From Betaproteobacteria bacterium HGW-Betaproteobacteria-9 (GTDB lineage Bacteria; Pseudomonadota; Gammaproteobacteria; Burkholderiales; Burkholderiaceae_C): a DNA stretch of 64,000 bases. The position numbers were made by a program, and so were the translations under genes. The notes beneath the pieces are model-generated. The model was not told where the DNA came from. It did no database searches and saw only the letters and a list, made by a program, of their open reading frames with translations. The stretch is from contig PHCC01000005.1 in the NCBI GenBank assembly GCA_002842215.1, forward strand, positions 124,001 to 188,000. The letters are read 5' to 3'. Shown here piece by piece: positions 26,715-35,816 of the stretch. How positions within the stretch are numbered: the stretch's first letter is position 1; every line of letters begins with the position of its first letter.

Positions 26715-27116
26715 GGCCATCCCTCATGGAAAGGAAAAACCGGCGCCTGAAACTTAAAACAGCAAAAGTTACATAACGACACAAACACATTGAAACAACT
26801 GACAAATGTGAATTCATGCTTATTCATCGAGCGACGGCGACATTCAGGTACCAATGTTTTGGCATTTATTAGTACTTTAGAGAACATTAGCCTTTCATTC
26901 ATCAAGGACTTGCGTACCCATTTCTATTGATTGACGCGCCACGCCGCCCGAAAAACACTGACGTCAACGGGTCACACATGTAATCAAAAGCGTGTTTTCT
27001 TCTCCAGCCCCCACGGCCGTTACAGAACCCCACTGACAAACATGTCAGCCCGCCCAGGCAGCAGGACACCGGCATCCCCCGGACCTTGCCCCACACACCA
27101 GCTCGGGAGCCATGAA
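26715..27116 (+). promoter_or_regulatory. Regulatory region upstream of multicopper oxidase 2
   Basis: Noticeably AT-rich between about 26740 and 26935 compared with the surroundings. It repeats three blocks of the region before oxidase 1: CAAAAGTTACA (26763-26773), GATTGACGC (26929-26937) and TCACACATGTAA (26972-26983). Distances from the first block to the gene start are 354 versus 351 bp. The inverted repeat TGTTGAC/GTCAACA is not present here. Confidence 0.6.
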
Positions 27117-28826
27117 ATGTCTGATACCACCCAAACCACTGGGCCGCGGCTGAACCGGCGGCAATCCATACAACTGGGCGCGGCAAGCGCCGCTGCGGGC
27201 TTGGTCGCCGCCCGGCCCGGACGCCTGGCCCATGCAGGGGATCCGCCCCAAGGCCCCACCACCGCGCCCTGGACGATGCCGCTGACGGTGCCCGTCCCCA
27301 AACAGACTGTGGCTTCGCTGAGCCCCGAACCCAGCCTATATCCGGTTGCGGGTGAAGCCGGACGCGACCCGCACCAGACCTGGACCGGCGCCGCGCCACA
27401 GAAGCTCTACACCATCCATGTCAAGGAGGCCCTGCATTCCTTCCACCCACAACTGCCCACCCAGACCATCTGGGGTTACGACGGGACCTTCCCCGGCCCC
27501 TGCGTCGTGGCGCGCTACGACGAGCCCTGCCTGGTGCGTTTCCACAACGACATCAACCCCTATGCCGTCGGCTACGGCTCGCCCGAAATCTCGGTTCACC
27601 TACACAACCTGCACTGTGCTTCGGAGAGTGACGGTTTTGCTGGCGATTACTGGAGCTCCGTTCGTTACGGCCCCGGCCTCACGCGCGCTGGCCAGTTCAA
27701 GGACCACCTGTTCATGAACCACTATCCGGGGTTCTCCACCGACCCTGCCGGCATCGGTGACACCCGCGAAGCCCTGGGCACCCTGTGGTTTCACGACCAC
27801 CGCCTGGACTTCACCGAGCAGAACGTCTACCGCGGCATGGCCGGCTTCTACCTGATGTTTGACGAAGTGGACTCCGGCAACGAGAAAGACACGAACCCGC
27901 TGGCGCTGAGGTTGCCCAGTGGCGTGGGGCAGTACGACATCCCGCTGATGTTTGCCGACTTCCTGTTCGACCAGAGCGGGTACGTCTACTACAACCCCTT
28001 GATCGACAACAAGGGCCACCTGGGCAACAAGGTCACCGTCAACGGCAAGATCCAGCCCTACTTCAAGGTCCAGCGCCGCAAGTACCGTTTCCGCTTGCTG
28101 GACGCCAGCGTGGCCCGCTTCTACGAGTTCTACCTCATGAACGGGAGCACCAGCCAGAACTTCACCTACATCGCCAACGACGGCAACCTGCTACCCGCCC
28201 CGCTGACCATGAACGCCGTGCGCCTGGCGCCGGCCGAACGTGCCGACATCGTCATCGACTTCAGCAAGTACCCGCACGGCACCCGCCTGTATCTTGTCAA
28301 CCGGCTGCTCATGAAGGATGGCCGAGGGCCCGAGGGCCTGAGCAGCCGGGGGGAACAACTGCTGCGCTTCGATGTCGACACCGATCCCATGGAACCGGAC
28401 GTGAGCCAGGTGCCCGCCCGCTTGCGCGAGCTGCCCCCCATCAACCTCAACGACGTGGTGCGCACCCGCAGATGGGAGTTCGACAAGGACAACGCCATCT
28501 GGACCGTCAACAAGAAGATCTTCGATCCGGAGAAAGCGGCCGCCGTCGTCAAGCGCAACACCGCCGAGATCTGGGAGCTGCGCGGCAACGGCAGCTGGCA
28601 CCACCCGGTGCACATCCACCTGGAGGAAATCCGCATCCTTTCGCGCAACGGCAAACCGCCACCACCCCATGAACAGGGACGCAAGGATGTGATCGTGCTG
28701 AAGCCCGATGAGCGGGTCAAGGTGTTCATCCGCTTCCGGGACTTCACCGGCAAGTACCTGCTGCACTGCCACAACCTCACCCACGAAGACCACGCCATGA
28801 TGGCCCGCTGGGACGTGGTGGCCTGA
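27117..28826 (+). CDS. Tat-exported multicopper oxidase (CotA/laccase-like), copy 2
   Basis: 569-aa paralogue of the preceding oxidase, with the same twin-arginine motif (RLNRRQSIQL, RR at 14-15) and complete copper motifs (HLHNLH, WFHDH, HHPVHIH, HCHNLTHEDHAMM). The ATG at 27117 has GGGAG 7 nt upstream; the open frame back to 26931 covers the shared regulatory block and is not likely coding. The two proteins align along nearly the full length, so a tandem duplication is likely. The SCO-like gene follows after 48 bp. Confidence 0.9.
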   Translation: MSDTTQTTGPRLNRRQSIQLGAASAAAGLVAARPGRLAHAGDPPQGPTTAPWTMPLTVPVPKQTVASLSPEPSLYPVAGEAGRDPHQTWTGAAPQKLYTIHVKEALHSFHPQLPTQTIWGYDGTFPGPCVVARYDEPCLVRFHNDINPYAVGYGSPEISVHLHNLHCASESDGFAGDYWSSVRYGPGLTRAGQFKDHLFMNHYPGFSTDPAGIGDTREALGTLWFHDHRLDFTEQNVYRGMAGFYLMFDEVDSGNEKDTNPLALRLPSGVGQYDIPLMFADFLFDQSGYVYYNPLIDNKGHLGNKVTVNGKIQPYFKVQRRKYRFRLLDASVARFYEFYLMNGSTSQNFTYIANDGNLLPAPLTMNAVRLAPAERADIVIDFSKYPHGTRLYLVNRLLMKDGRGPEGLSSRGEQLLRFDVDTDPMEPDVSQVPARLRELPPINLNDVVRTRRWEFDKDNAIWTVNKKIFDPEKAAAVVKRNTAEIWELRGNGSWHHPVHIHLEEIRILSRNGKPPPPHEQGRKDVIVLKPDERVKVFIRFRDFTGKYLLHCHNLTHEDHAMMARWDVVA

Positions 28827-28874
28827 CACAGCTCCGACCGAAACCCGTTCAACCTCCATGAAAGGAAGGTCATC

Positions 28875-29465
28875 ATGAACAGCAAGCGCAACCTGCTCCG
28901 CCTCGCCGGCGGAGCAGCCCTCATGCCCCTCGTGGCCCAGGCCCGGTCGGTCCGCCCCTCTGCCCAACGCAGCCCGTTGGCCGACTACTTCCCCAACGTC
29001 GTGCTCGAAACCCACAACGGCCGCAAGGTCCGTTTCTACGACGACCTGCTCAAGGGCAAGGTGGTCGCCATCAACATGATGTACTCCATCTGCACCGGCA
29101 TCTGCCCCTCCAGCACGGCCAACCTCAAGCAGGTGCAGCAGGCGCTGGGCAAGCGGCTGGGCAAGGACGTCTTCATGTACTCCATCACCCTGCGCCCCGA
29201 GTTCGACAACGGTGCCGCACTGCGTGACTACATCAAGCAGTACGACATCCAGCCCGGCTGGACCTTCCTGACAGGCAAGCCGCAGGACGTGGACCTGGTG
29301 CGCCGCAAGCTGGGTTTTGTCGGTGACACCGAGGCCCTCGACGCCGACATCAACCAGCACACCGGCATGGTGCGCATCGGCAACGAACGGCTTGAACGCT
29401 GGACCATGGCGCCCGCGCTCGGCTCGCACCGCCAGATCCTGCGCACCCTCCTGGAACTCACCTGA
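28875..29465 (+). CDS. SCO1/SenC-family copper chaperone
   Basis: 196-aa thioredoxin-fold protein with a short N-terminal signal or anchor (NLLRLAGGAALMPLVAQA), the copper-binding CxxxC motif (SICTGICPSS) and a distal conserved His (INQHTGMV). Family members deliver copper to cytochrome oxidase or other cuproproteins. Being directly behind two multicopper oxidases, it most likely loads these enzymes. AGGAAGG precedes the ATG. Confidence 0.88.
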   Translation: MNSKRNLLRLAGGAALMPLVAQARSVRPSAQRSPLADYFPNVVLETHNGRKVRFYDDLLKGKVVAINMMYSICTGICPSSTANLKQVQQALGKRLGKDVFMYSITLRPEFDNGAALRDYIKQYDIQPGWTFLTGKPQDVDLVRRKLGFVGDTEALDADINQHTGMVRIGNERLERWTMAPALGSHRQILRTLLELT

Positions 29466-29531
29466 GTCGGGGAGGCGGGCAGCGGTGGTGGTAGCGTCCT
29501 GGCGGTTGACAGGCCGCGCTAACATCACCGC

Positions 29532-30761
29532 ATGCCCGCCTATTCCTTCGAGGCCCTGGACGCCCAGGGCGCCACGCAAAAAGGCCTGATCGATGCCGAC
29601 ACCGCGCGTGCTGCGCGCGGCCTACTGCGCGCGCGCGCCCTGGTGCCTCTGCTGGTCGAACCGGCGGTCAACGCCCAGGGGTCGGCAGCGGGCAGCGGAC
29701 TCAACATCACGCTCTGGGGCGGGCGTGTCTTCAACGCCACCCGCCTCGCCATCTGGACGCGCCAGCTCGCCGGCCTGGTTTCGGCCGGGCTGCCGCTGGA
29801 ACGTGCCCTCTCCGCGCTGGCCGAAGAAGCCGAGGAAGCAGACCAGCAGCGCCTCGTGGCTTCGCTGCGCTCCGAGGTCAACGGCGGTTCGCCCTTTGCC
29901 CGCGCGCTCAGCGCGCACCCGCGCGAGTTCTCCGAGATCTACACCGGCGTGATCGCCGCGGGAGAACAAAGCGGCCAGCTCGGCACCGTGCTCGAACGCC
30001 TGGCCGACGACCTGGAAGAACGCGAGGCGCTCAAGAACAAGCTCATCGCCGCCTCGCTCTACCCGGCCATCGTCACCATCGTGGCGATCGTCATCGTGGT
30101 GTTTCTGGTCAGTTATGTGGTGCCGCAGGTGGCTGGCGTCTTTGCCAGCAGCAAGCGCGCCCTGCCCACCCTCACCGTGATGATGCTGGCCCTCAGCGCC
30201 TTCGTGCGCAGCTACGGCTGGCTGATGCTGGGCGCCTTGATCGCCGCCGCGGGCGGGCTGGTGGTGGCGCGGCGGCAGCCGGCGATGCGCCTGGTCATGG
30301 ACGCCGCCTGGCTGCGCCTGCCGCTGGTGGGCAAGCTCGCGCGCGGCTACAACGCGGCACGCTTCGCCGCCACCCTGGCCATGCTGGCGGCCGCGGGTGT
30401 GCCCATTCTTCGTGCGCTGCAGACCGCCGCCGAAACCCTGAGCAACCAGGCCATGCGCGCCGATGCGCTGGACGCCCTGGTGCTGGTGCGCGAAGGCGCT
30501 CCGCTGGCCTCTGCCATGGCCAGCAAGAAACGTTTTCCGCCGCTGCTGGCCATGTTTGCGCGCATGGGTGAGCAGACCGGCCAGCTGCCCGCCATGCTCG
30601 GCCGGGCCGCCAAACAGCTCGGCGCCGAGGTACAGCGCCGCGCCATGCACCTCGCCACCATCCTGGAGCCGCTGCTCATCGTGGGCATGGGCGCGGTGGT
30701 GATGCTGATCGTGCTGGCGGTGCTGATGCCGATCATTCAGCTGAATCAACTGGTGAGGTGA
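29532..30761 (+). CDS. gspF: Type II secretion inner-membrane platform protein GspF
   Basis: 409-aa polytopic core of the T2SS platform: N-terminal PAYSFEALDAQGATQKGLID, two T2SSF repeats each followed by membrane helices (near residues 170-230 and 375-405). Normally it follows gspE directly; here it is separated by the oxidase cassette but keeps the same orientation. A repeat copy abuts its stop codon. Confidence 0.94.
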   Translation: MPAYSFEALDAQGATQKGLIDADTARAARGLLRARALVPLLVEPAVNAQGSAAGSGLNITLWGGRVFNATRLAIWTRQLAGLVSAGLPLERALSALAEEAEEADQQRLVASLRSEVNGGSPFARALSAHPREFSEIYTGVIAAGEQSGQLGTVLERLADDLEEREALKNKLIAASLYPAIVTIVAIVIVVFLVSYVVPQVAGVFASSKRALPTLTVMMLALSAFVRSYGWLMLGALIAAAGGLVVARRQPAMRLVMDAAWLRLPLVGKLARGYNAARFAATLAMLAAAGVPILRALQTAAETLSNQAMRADALDALVLVREGAPLASAMASKKRFPPLLAMFARMGEQTGQLPAMLGRAAKQLGAEVQRRAMHLATILEPLLIVGMGAVVMLIVLAVLMPIIQLNQLVR

Positions 30762-30762
30762 C

Positions 30763-30855
30763 TCCCCCCGCGCCGCGCCTAAGGGCGCGTCACCCCCCAG
30801 GGGGCAACGCGTGCGGCCCGGCAAAGCCGGTTCCGCCGCGTTCTGGGCGGGACTC
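30763..30855 (+). repeat. Stop-proximal GC-rich repeat, copy 4 (after gspF)
   Basis: C-run starts 2 nt after the gspF TGA. Then GCGCCGC...GGGCGCG, CCCCCC-AGGGGG, GGCCCGGC-AAA-GCCGG and TTCCGC. It has the full module set of the family. Confidence 0.78.
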
Positions 30856-30932
30856 CCCTTCTCTTGTCGCGCCTCTTCGCTGTTCGGCTACGCTTGCCGC
30901 TTCTCTTGTTTTGTTCGCGGAGAACTTTCCCC

Positions 30933-31829
30933 ATGCCTGTAACGCTTGACGGCCAGCTCGTTGTCGCGATTTCTTCGCGGGCGCTGTTCGACTTCGAAGA
31001 AGAGAACCGCCTGTTCGAGACTGGCGACGACCGGTCTTACATGAAACTGCAGCTGGACCGGCTGGAGGTGCCTGCCCAGCCGGGCGTGGCGTTTTCGCTG
31101 GTGAGAAAGCTGCTGGCGTTCAACGATGTGAACACGCAGCGGGTGGAGGTGGTGATCCTCTCGCGCAACGACCCGGTCTCGGGCATGCGTGTGTTCCGTT
31201 CAGCGCAACACTACGGCCTGCCGATCCAGCGCGGCAGCTTCACGCGCGGCCAGCCGCCCTGGCGCTACCTGCGGCCGCTGCGCGCCAACCTGTTCCTATC
31301 GACCCATCTGGCCGATGTGCGCGCCGCGCTCGACGCTGGCGTGCCCGCCGCGCAGGTGTACCCGCAATCGGTGCACGCCGGAGATGCCTACCCGCACGAG
31401 GTGCGCATCGCCTTTGACGGCGACGCGGTGCTGTTCTCCGACGAGGCCGAACGCGTCTTCCAGGCCGAAGGCTTGTCGGCTTTCCAGGCCCACGAGGCGT
31501 CCCATGCCGGGCAACCACTGGCCGGTGGCCCGTTCAAGCCGCTGCTCGAAGCCCTGCACCGCCTGCAGGCCGAAGGCACGAGCGCCATGCGCATCCGCAC
31601 CGCGCTGGTCACCGCCCGCAGCGCCCCCGCGCACGAGCGCGCCATCCGCACGCTAATGGACTGGAACATCGAGGTGGACGAGGCCATGTTCCTCGGCGGC
31701 CTGCCCAAGGGCGAGTTCCTGCGCGAGTTCGAACCCGACTTTTTCTTCGACGACCAGACCGGCCACATCGAATCGGCGGCGATGCACGTGCCATCCGGGC
31801 ATGTGGCCAGCGGCATCTCGAACGGGTGA
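30933..31829 (+). CDS. 5'-nucleotidase (NT5C-like, PF06189 type)
   Basis: 298-aa cytoplasmic HAD-like nucleotidase: N-terminal LVVAISSRALFDFEEEN (nucleophile region), RVEVVILSRNDPVSG and VRIAFDGDAVLFSDEAE (DGD/D loop), ending in FFFDDQTGHIE. The length fits the family. Removes phosphate from nucleoside monophosphates; the specificity is not readable. The ATG at 30933 is the family-like start (GGAG about 10 nt upstream); the upstream frame is repeat-derived. The ABC gene follows after 4 bp. Confidence 0.85.
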   Translation: MPVTLDGQLVVAISSRALFDFEEENRLFETGDDRSYMKLQLDRLEVPAQPGVAFSLVRKLLAFNDVNTQRVEVVILSRNDPVSGMRVFRSAQHYGLPIQRGSFTRGQPPWRYLRPLRANLFLSTHLADVRAALDAGVPAAQVYPQSVHAGDAYPHEVRIAFDGDAVLFSDEAERVFQAEGLSAFQAHEASHAGQPLAGGPFKPLLEALHRLQAEGTSAMRIRTALVTARSAPAHERAIRTLMDWNIEVDEAMFLGGLPKGEFLREFEPDFFFDDQTGHIESAAMHVPSGHVASGISNG

Positions 31830-31833
31830 CTCC

Positions 31834-33630
31834 ATGACCGAACCCATGTCCAAACTCCAGAGCTTCCGCCAGTTCGCCGCCAAGGTCGGCGCGCTCACCC
31901 TGCCCTACTTCCAGTCGGAAGAGAAGTGGAAAGCGCGCGCCCTGCTGGCGGCCATCGTCGCGCTCAACCTCGGCGCGGTCTACATGCTGGTGCTCATCAA
32001 CGAGTGGAACCGCGTGTTCTACGACGCGCTGCAGAACAAGGACGCCGCCGTGTTCTGGCGCGAGCTGGGGCGTTTCACCTACCTCGCGTTCGGGTTCATC
32101 ATCATCGCGGTCTACCGCTTCTACCTCACCCAGCTGCTGGAGCTCAAATGGCGCGCCTGGATGACGGCGCACTACCTCGACCGCTGGCTCGCCAACAAGG
32201 CCTTCTACCACCTGGAGCTCGCGCGCTTCTCGAAGGCCGAGGACTCGATTCCCGACAACCCGGACCAGCGAATTTCCGAGGACATCAACCAGTTCACCAC
32301 CTACACCGTGAGCCTCTCCATGGGCCTGCTCAACGCGGTGGTCACGCTGGCGAGCTTTGTCGGCATCCTGTGGACGCTCTCGGGCAGCTTCGCGTTTTCG
32401 TACAACGGCAGCGCCTACACCATCCCCGGCTTCATGGTCTGGATGGCGGTGCTCTACGCGGCAGCGGGCAGCGTGATCGCGCACTACCTGGGCCGACCGC
32501 TGATCGGGCTCAATTTCCGCCAGCAGCGCGTGGAAGCCGACTTCCGCCACCACATGGTGCGCGTGCGCGAATACAGCGAATCGATCGCGCTCGACCGCGG
32601 CGAGCCGGTGGAACGCGAGCAGATCGGCGGCCGCTTCAGCGCCGTGCTGGCCAACTACCTGAACCTGATCCGCATGCAGAAGCGCCTGATCTGGTTCACC
32701 AGCGGCTACGGCCAGGCCGCCGTGGTGTTCCCCTTCATCGTGGCCGCTCCGCGCTTCTTCAGCGGCGCCATCCAGCTCGGTGAGCTGATGCAGATCTCGT
32801 CGGCCTTCGGGCGCGTGCAGGACTCGCTGTCCTGGTTCGTCGACAACTACGACAGCCTGGCCGCCTGGCGCGCCACCACCGACCGCCTGACCAGCTTCGA
32901 GGCCAGCTTCCAACAACTGCAGACCGCGGTGGCCGCCGCCGCGACCGACACCACCACCGGCGCGCCCGACACACTGGCCATCGACAGCCTGCAACTCGGC
33001 CTGCCCGACGGCCGCGAGCTGCTGGCCGTGACCGGCCTGCAGGTGGCCGCGGGCGACTCGCTGCTCATCAAAGGCCCCTCGGGCAGCGGCAAGTCCACCC
33101 TGTTCCGCGCGCTCGCGGGCATCTGGCCCTGGGCGAAGAGCCGCGTGCGCCGGCCGGCGGACTTTGATACCCGCGTCATGTTTCTGCCGCAGCGGCCCTA
33201 CTTCCCCAACGGCGCATTGCGCCACGCGCTGGCTTACCCGGCACTGGCCGGGCAGTACACCGACGCCGCGCTGCAGCAAGCCCTGCGCGATGCGCTGCTG
33301 CCGCACCTGGCCGACGAGCTCGACCGCGAAGACACCTGGGGCCAGAAGCTCTCTGGCGGCGAGCAGCAGCGCCTCGCGATCGCGCGCGCGCTGCTGAAAA
33401 AACCGCGTTGGCTGTTTGTGGACGAAGCCAGCAGCGCGCTGGATGAGACGGCGGAGCGCACGCTGTACGAACACCTGAACGCCATGGTGGCGAAAGAGAA
33501 CGGCGCCATGGTCTCCATCGCCCACCGGCCCACGGTGGCCGCCTTCCACCAGCGGCACTGGACGCTGGAGCCCATGGCGGGCAGCCACGGGCCCGACGAA
33601 CCGCCGCGCTACCAGCTCGTGGCATCCTGA
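31834..33630 (+). CDS. ABC transporter with fused permease and ATPase (SbmA/BacA-YddA type)
   Basis: 598-aa half-transporter. Membrane domain (ABC_membrane_2) with about 5-6 helices in residues 25-340, then the ATPase with Walker A GPSGSGKST near residue 415, signature LSGGEQQR and Walker B WLFVDEASSALDE. Relatives take up peptides or vitamin B12-like compounds, or remain uncharacterised. It starts 4 bp after the 5'-nucleotidase stop and is probably cotranscribed. Confidence 0.88.
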   Translation: MTEPMSKLQSFRQFAAKVGALTLPYFQSEEKWKARALLAAIVALNLGAVYMLVLINEWNRVFYDALQNKDAAVFWRELGRFTYLAFGFIIIAVYRFYLTQLLELKWRAWMTAHYLDRWLANKAFYHLELARFSKAEDSIPDNPDQRISEDINQFTTYTVSLSMGLLNAVVTLASFVGILWTLSGSFAFSYNGSAYTIPGFMVWMAVLYAAAGSVIAHYLGRPLIGLNFRQQRVEADFRHHMVRVREYSESIALDRGEPVEREQIGGRFSAVLANYLNLIRMQKRLIWFTSGYGQAAVVFPFIVAAPRFFSGAIQLGELMQISSAFGRVQDSLSWFVDNYDSLAAWRATTDRLTSFEASFQQLQTAVAAAATDTTTGAPDTLAIDSLQLGLPDGRELLAVTGLQVAAGDSLLIKGPSGSGKSTLFRALAGIWPWAKSRVRRPADFDTRVMFLPQRPYFPNGALRHALAYPALAGQYTDAALQQALRDALLPHLADELDREDTWGQKLSGGEQQRLAIARALLKKPRWLFVDEASSALDETAERTLYEHLNAMVAKENGAMVSIAHRPTVAAFHQRHWTLEPMAGSHGPDEPPRYQLVAS

Positions 33631-33839
33631 GCGTCCGGCAGTGCCGCTTCGCGGCCTGCGGGCGCCGCGCATGGACGTGCAGAACCAAGGGTTTCTACCA
33701 AGCCTATGCACCCGGTTTCACCGACGGTGGCACCATCGCGGGCTCGTGCTCGCGCACACAGCCTGAGCGCTGCCTGCCCCGCTCCCACCCCTCCGCACCA
33801 GGTCACCTGCGTGGCCCAGCTCTTTCCCGCCCGCCGCCC

Positions 33840-35099
33840 GTGTCCAGCCCCACCTCCTCCGAGCTTGTCTCGACGTCCCCCTCCATCCCCGCCGCCCACC
33901 CCGGCCGCGCCATGCTCGCCTTGGGACTCGGCAGCTTCGCCATCGGCACCGGTGAGTTCGTCATCATGGGTCTGCTGCCCGAGGTGGCGGCCGACATCGG
34001 CGTCACCATCCCGCAGGCCGGCCACGTCATCAGCGCCTACGCGCTCGGCGTGGTGATCGGTGCACCGGTGCTCGCCGTGCTCGCCGCCCGCTGGGGGCGC
34101 CGCGCCCTGCTGGTGGCGCTGATGCTGGTGTTCGCGCTGGGCAATTTCGCCAGCGCCGCCGCGCCGGGCTACGCCAGCCTCAACGCGCTGCGCTTCATCG
34201 CCGGCATGCCGCACGGCACCTACTTCGGCGTGGCTGCGCTGGTGGCGGCCGGGCTTGCCGCGCCAGGCCAGCGGGCACGGGCCGTCGGCCTGGTGATGAC
34301 CGGTCTCACGCTCGCCACGCTGCTCGGCGTGCCGCTGGCGGCCTGGCTGGGCCAGCTGTTCGGCTGGCGCGCCGCCTTCGTGCTGGTGGGCGGCATCGCC
34401 CTGCTGGCCGCGGGCATGATCCAGCGCGAGCTGCCCGCCATCGCGGCACCCGCCGACGCCAGCCCGCTGCGCGAGCTCGACGCGCTGCGCAACAAACAGG
34501 TGTGGCTCACGCTCGGCATCGGCGCCATCGGCTTCGGCGGCCTGTTTGCGGTGTTCAGCTACGTGAAGCCCACCATGATCGAAGTCGCCGGCCTGCCGCT
34601 GGCCGGCGTGCCGGTGGTGCTGGCCCTGTTCGGCCTGGGCATGGTGATCGGCAACGTGCTCGGCTCGCGCCTGGCCGACCGCGCGCTCATGCCCACCGTG
34701 GGCGGCATGCTGGTGTGGTCCATCGTGGTGCTGGTCGCCTTTGTCTTCACCGCACAGCATGTGGTGCTGGGGTCCATCAACATCTTCCTCATCGGCACCG
34801 TGGTCGCCATCGGTCCGGCGCTGCAGATCCGGCTGATGGACGTGGCCGGTGAAGCGCAGGTGCTCGCCGCGGCACTCAACCACTCGGCCTTCAACGTCGC
34901 CAACGCGCTCGGCGCCTGGCTCGGCGGCGTGGCCATCAGCGCCGGCCTGGGCTGGACCTCGACCGGCTGGGTCGGCGCGCTGCTGGCCCTGGCCGGGCTG
35001 GGCGTGTTCGCCTGGGCGGTGGTGGATGGGCGCTCGCGCCCGGCTGTGGGGCACAAGGGGCCGGTGCGCGTGACGCCGCCAGCGAGCGGCCCGGCCTGA
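33840..35099 (+). CDS. MFS transporter (AraJ/YdhP-like efflux family)
   Basis: 12-helix inner-membrane transporter of 419 aa (GTG 33840) or 395 aa (ATG 33912). The TM1 motif FAIGTGEFVIMGLLPEVA and the A-motif-like loop GAPVLAVLAARWGRRALL mark the drug:H+ antiporter-1 type arabinose-efflux subfamily. Substrate unknown. Part of its 3' region is copied, with an internal deletion, at 37420-37496. Confidence 0.88.
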   Translation: MSSPTSSELVSTSPSIPAAHPGRAMLALGLGSFAIGTGEFVIMGLLPEVAADIGVTIPQAGHVISAYALGVVIGAPVLAVLAARWGRRALLVALMLVFALGNFASAAAPGYASLNALRFIAGMPHGTYFGVAALVAAGLAAPGQRARAVGLVMTGLTLATLLGVPLAAWLGQLFGWRAAFVLVGGIALLAAGMIQRELPAIAAPADASPLRELDALRNKQVWLTLGIGAIGFGGLFAVFSYVKPTMIEVAGLPLAGVPVVLALFGLGMVIGNVLGSRLADRALMPTVGGMLVWSIVVLVAFVFTAQHVVLGSINIFLIGTVVAIGPALQIRLMDVAGEAQVLAAALNHSAFNVANALGAWLGGVAISAGLGWTSTGWVGALLALAGLGVFAWAVVDGRSRPAVGHKGPVRVTPPASGPA

Positions 35100-35161
35100 G
35101 CCGGGTTCGGGTGCGCTGACCCCGGTTCACCACCGGAAGCCTGGCATCTCACCGGGCGACT

Positions 35162-35575
35162 TCAGCGCGACTGGTTCGTACCGGCGCTGGCCGGTGGGCG
35201 GTTCTTGCGGTAGGAGTTCTTCAAGGCGATCTTGCCGTCCCGAAAAGTGAACAGGTCACATCCCTGCACTTCCACGCGGCTGCCATCGGCTCGTGTCCCG
35301 GTGAACGTCCACTCCGAGACGCCGCGATCCCCCTGAACCCAGTGACGCGCATGCCCCCAGTGGGCATCGGGAAAGGTCGCCCAGACCTCTGAAAATCCAG
35401 CACGAACGGCCTCGCGGCCGGCGTATCGGGTGCCGCAGATGTCGGGACCTGCCGAAGATTCAAAAACACAATCGTCGGTCATGAACGACATGAGGGCATC
35501 GATGTCGTGGCGATTCCAGGCATCGGCAAAGGCCTGCAGGACATCGGTCGTGAGATCGGGAATCGTGGTTGCCAT
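35162..35575 (-). CDS. SnoaL-like/NTF2-fold protein
   Basis: 138-aa cone-fold protein (polyketide-cyclase-like SnoaL family): LQAFADAWNRHDIDALMSF, RYAGREAVRAGFSEVWATF, then WTFTGTRADG. ATG at 35575 is preceded by AGAGGA. Members may be small hydrolases/isomerases or have no known activity; no clear catalytic set is assigned. It converges on the MFS gene. Confidence 0.82.
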   Translation of the reverse strand: MATTIPDLTTDVLQAFADAWNRHDIDALMSFMTDDCVFESSAGPDICGTRYAGREAVRAGFSEVWATFPDAHWGHARHWVQGDRGVSEWTFTGTRADGSRVEVQGCDLFTFRDGKIALKNSYRKNRPPASAGTNQSR

Positions 35576-35776
35576 GGTCTGTCCTCTTTCCAGTGGGTTG
35601 CGCAACCGCCCGGCGAACAAGAAAAGAGCTCAACGGCTGGCGTGGCTCGTCCTGCTGGTGGACACCTGCGGACCTTGACCTTACCCGGTTGCAGGGTTGC
35701 AGGGGCTGCACTTCAGACTTGAACCCACTGGTGTCATGCCCCTGAAAAAAGCTTGCCGGCTCACGCCGTGGCGTGG

Positions 35777-35816
35777 TTCACGGCTTCACGGCTTCACGGC
35801 TTCACGGCTTCACGGG
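35777..35816. repeat. Tandem 8-bp repeat (TTCACGGC) at the 3' end of a lipoprotein gene
   Basis: Four perfect TTCACGGC units and a fifth with one mismatch. The stop codon of the lipoprotein gene lies inside the repeat. Gain or loss of units outside the first one would not alter the protein. Confidence 0.85.

Noticed and set aside
26931-27116. 62-residue N-terminal extension of oxidase 2
   Set aside because: It would translate the conserved regulatory blocks. The ATG at 27117 has a ribosome site and places the twin-arginine motif where it lies in oxidase 1.
33631-33839. Possible short gene between the ABC transporter and the MFS gene
   Set aside because: Only low-complexity Pro/Ser/Arg frames; no ribosome site or recognisable pattern, and a partial resemblance to the GC-rich repeats is too weak to call a copy.
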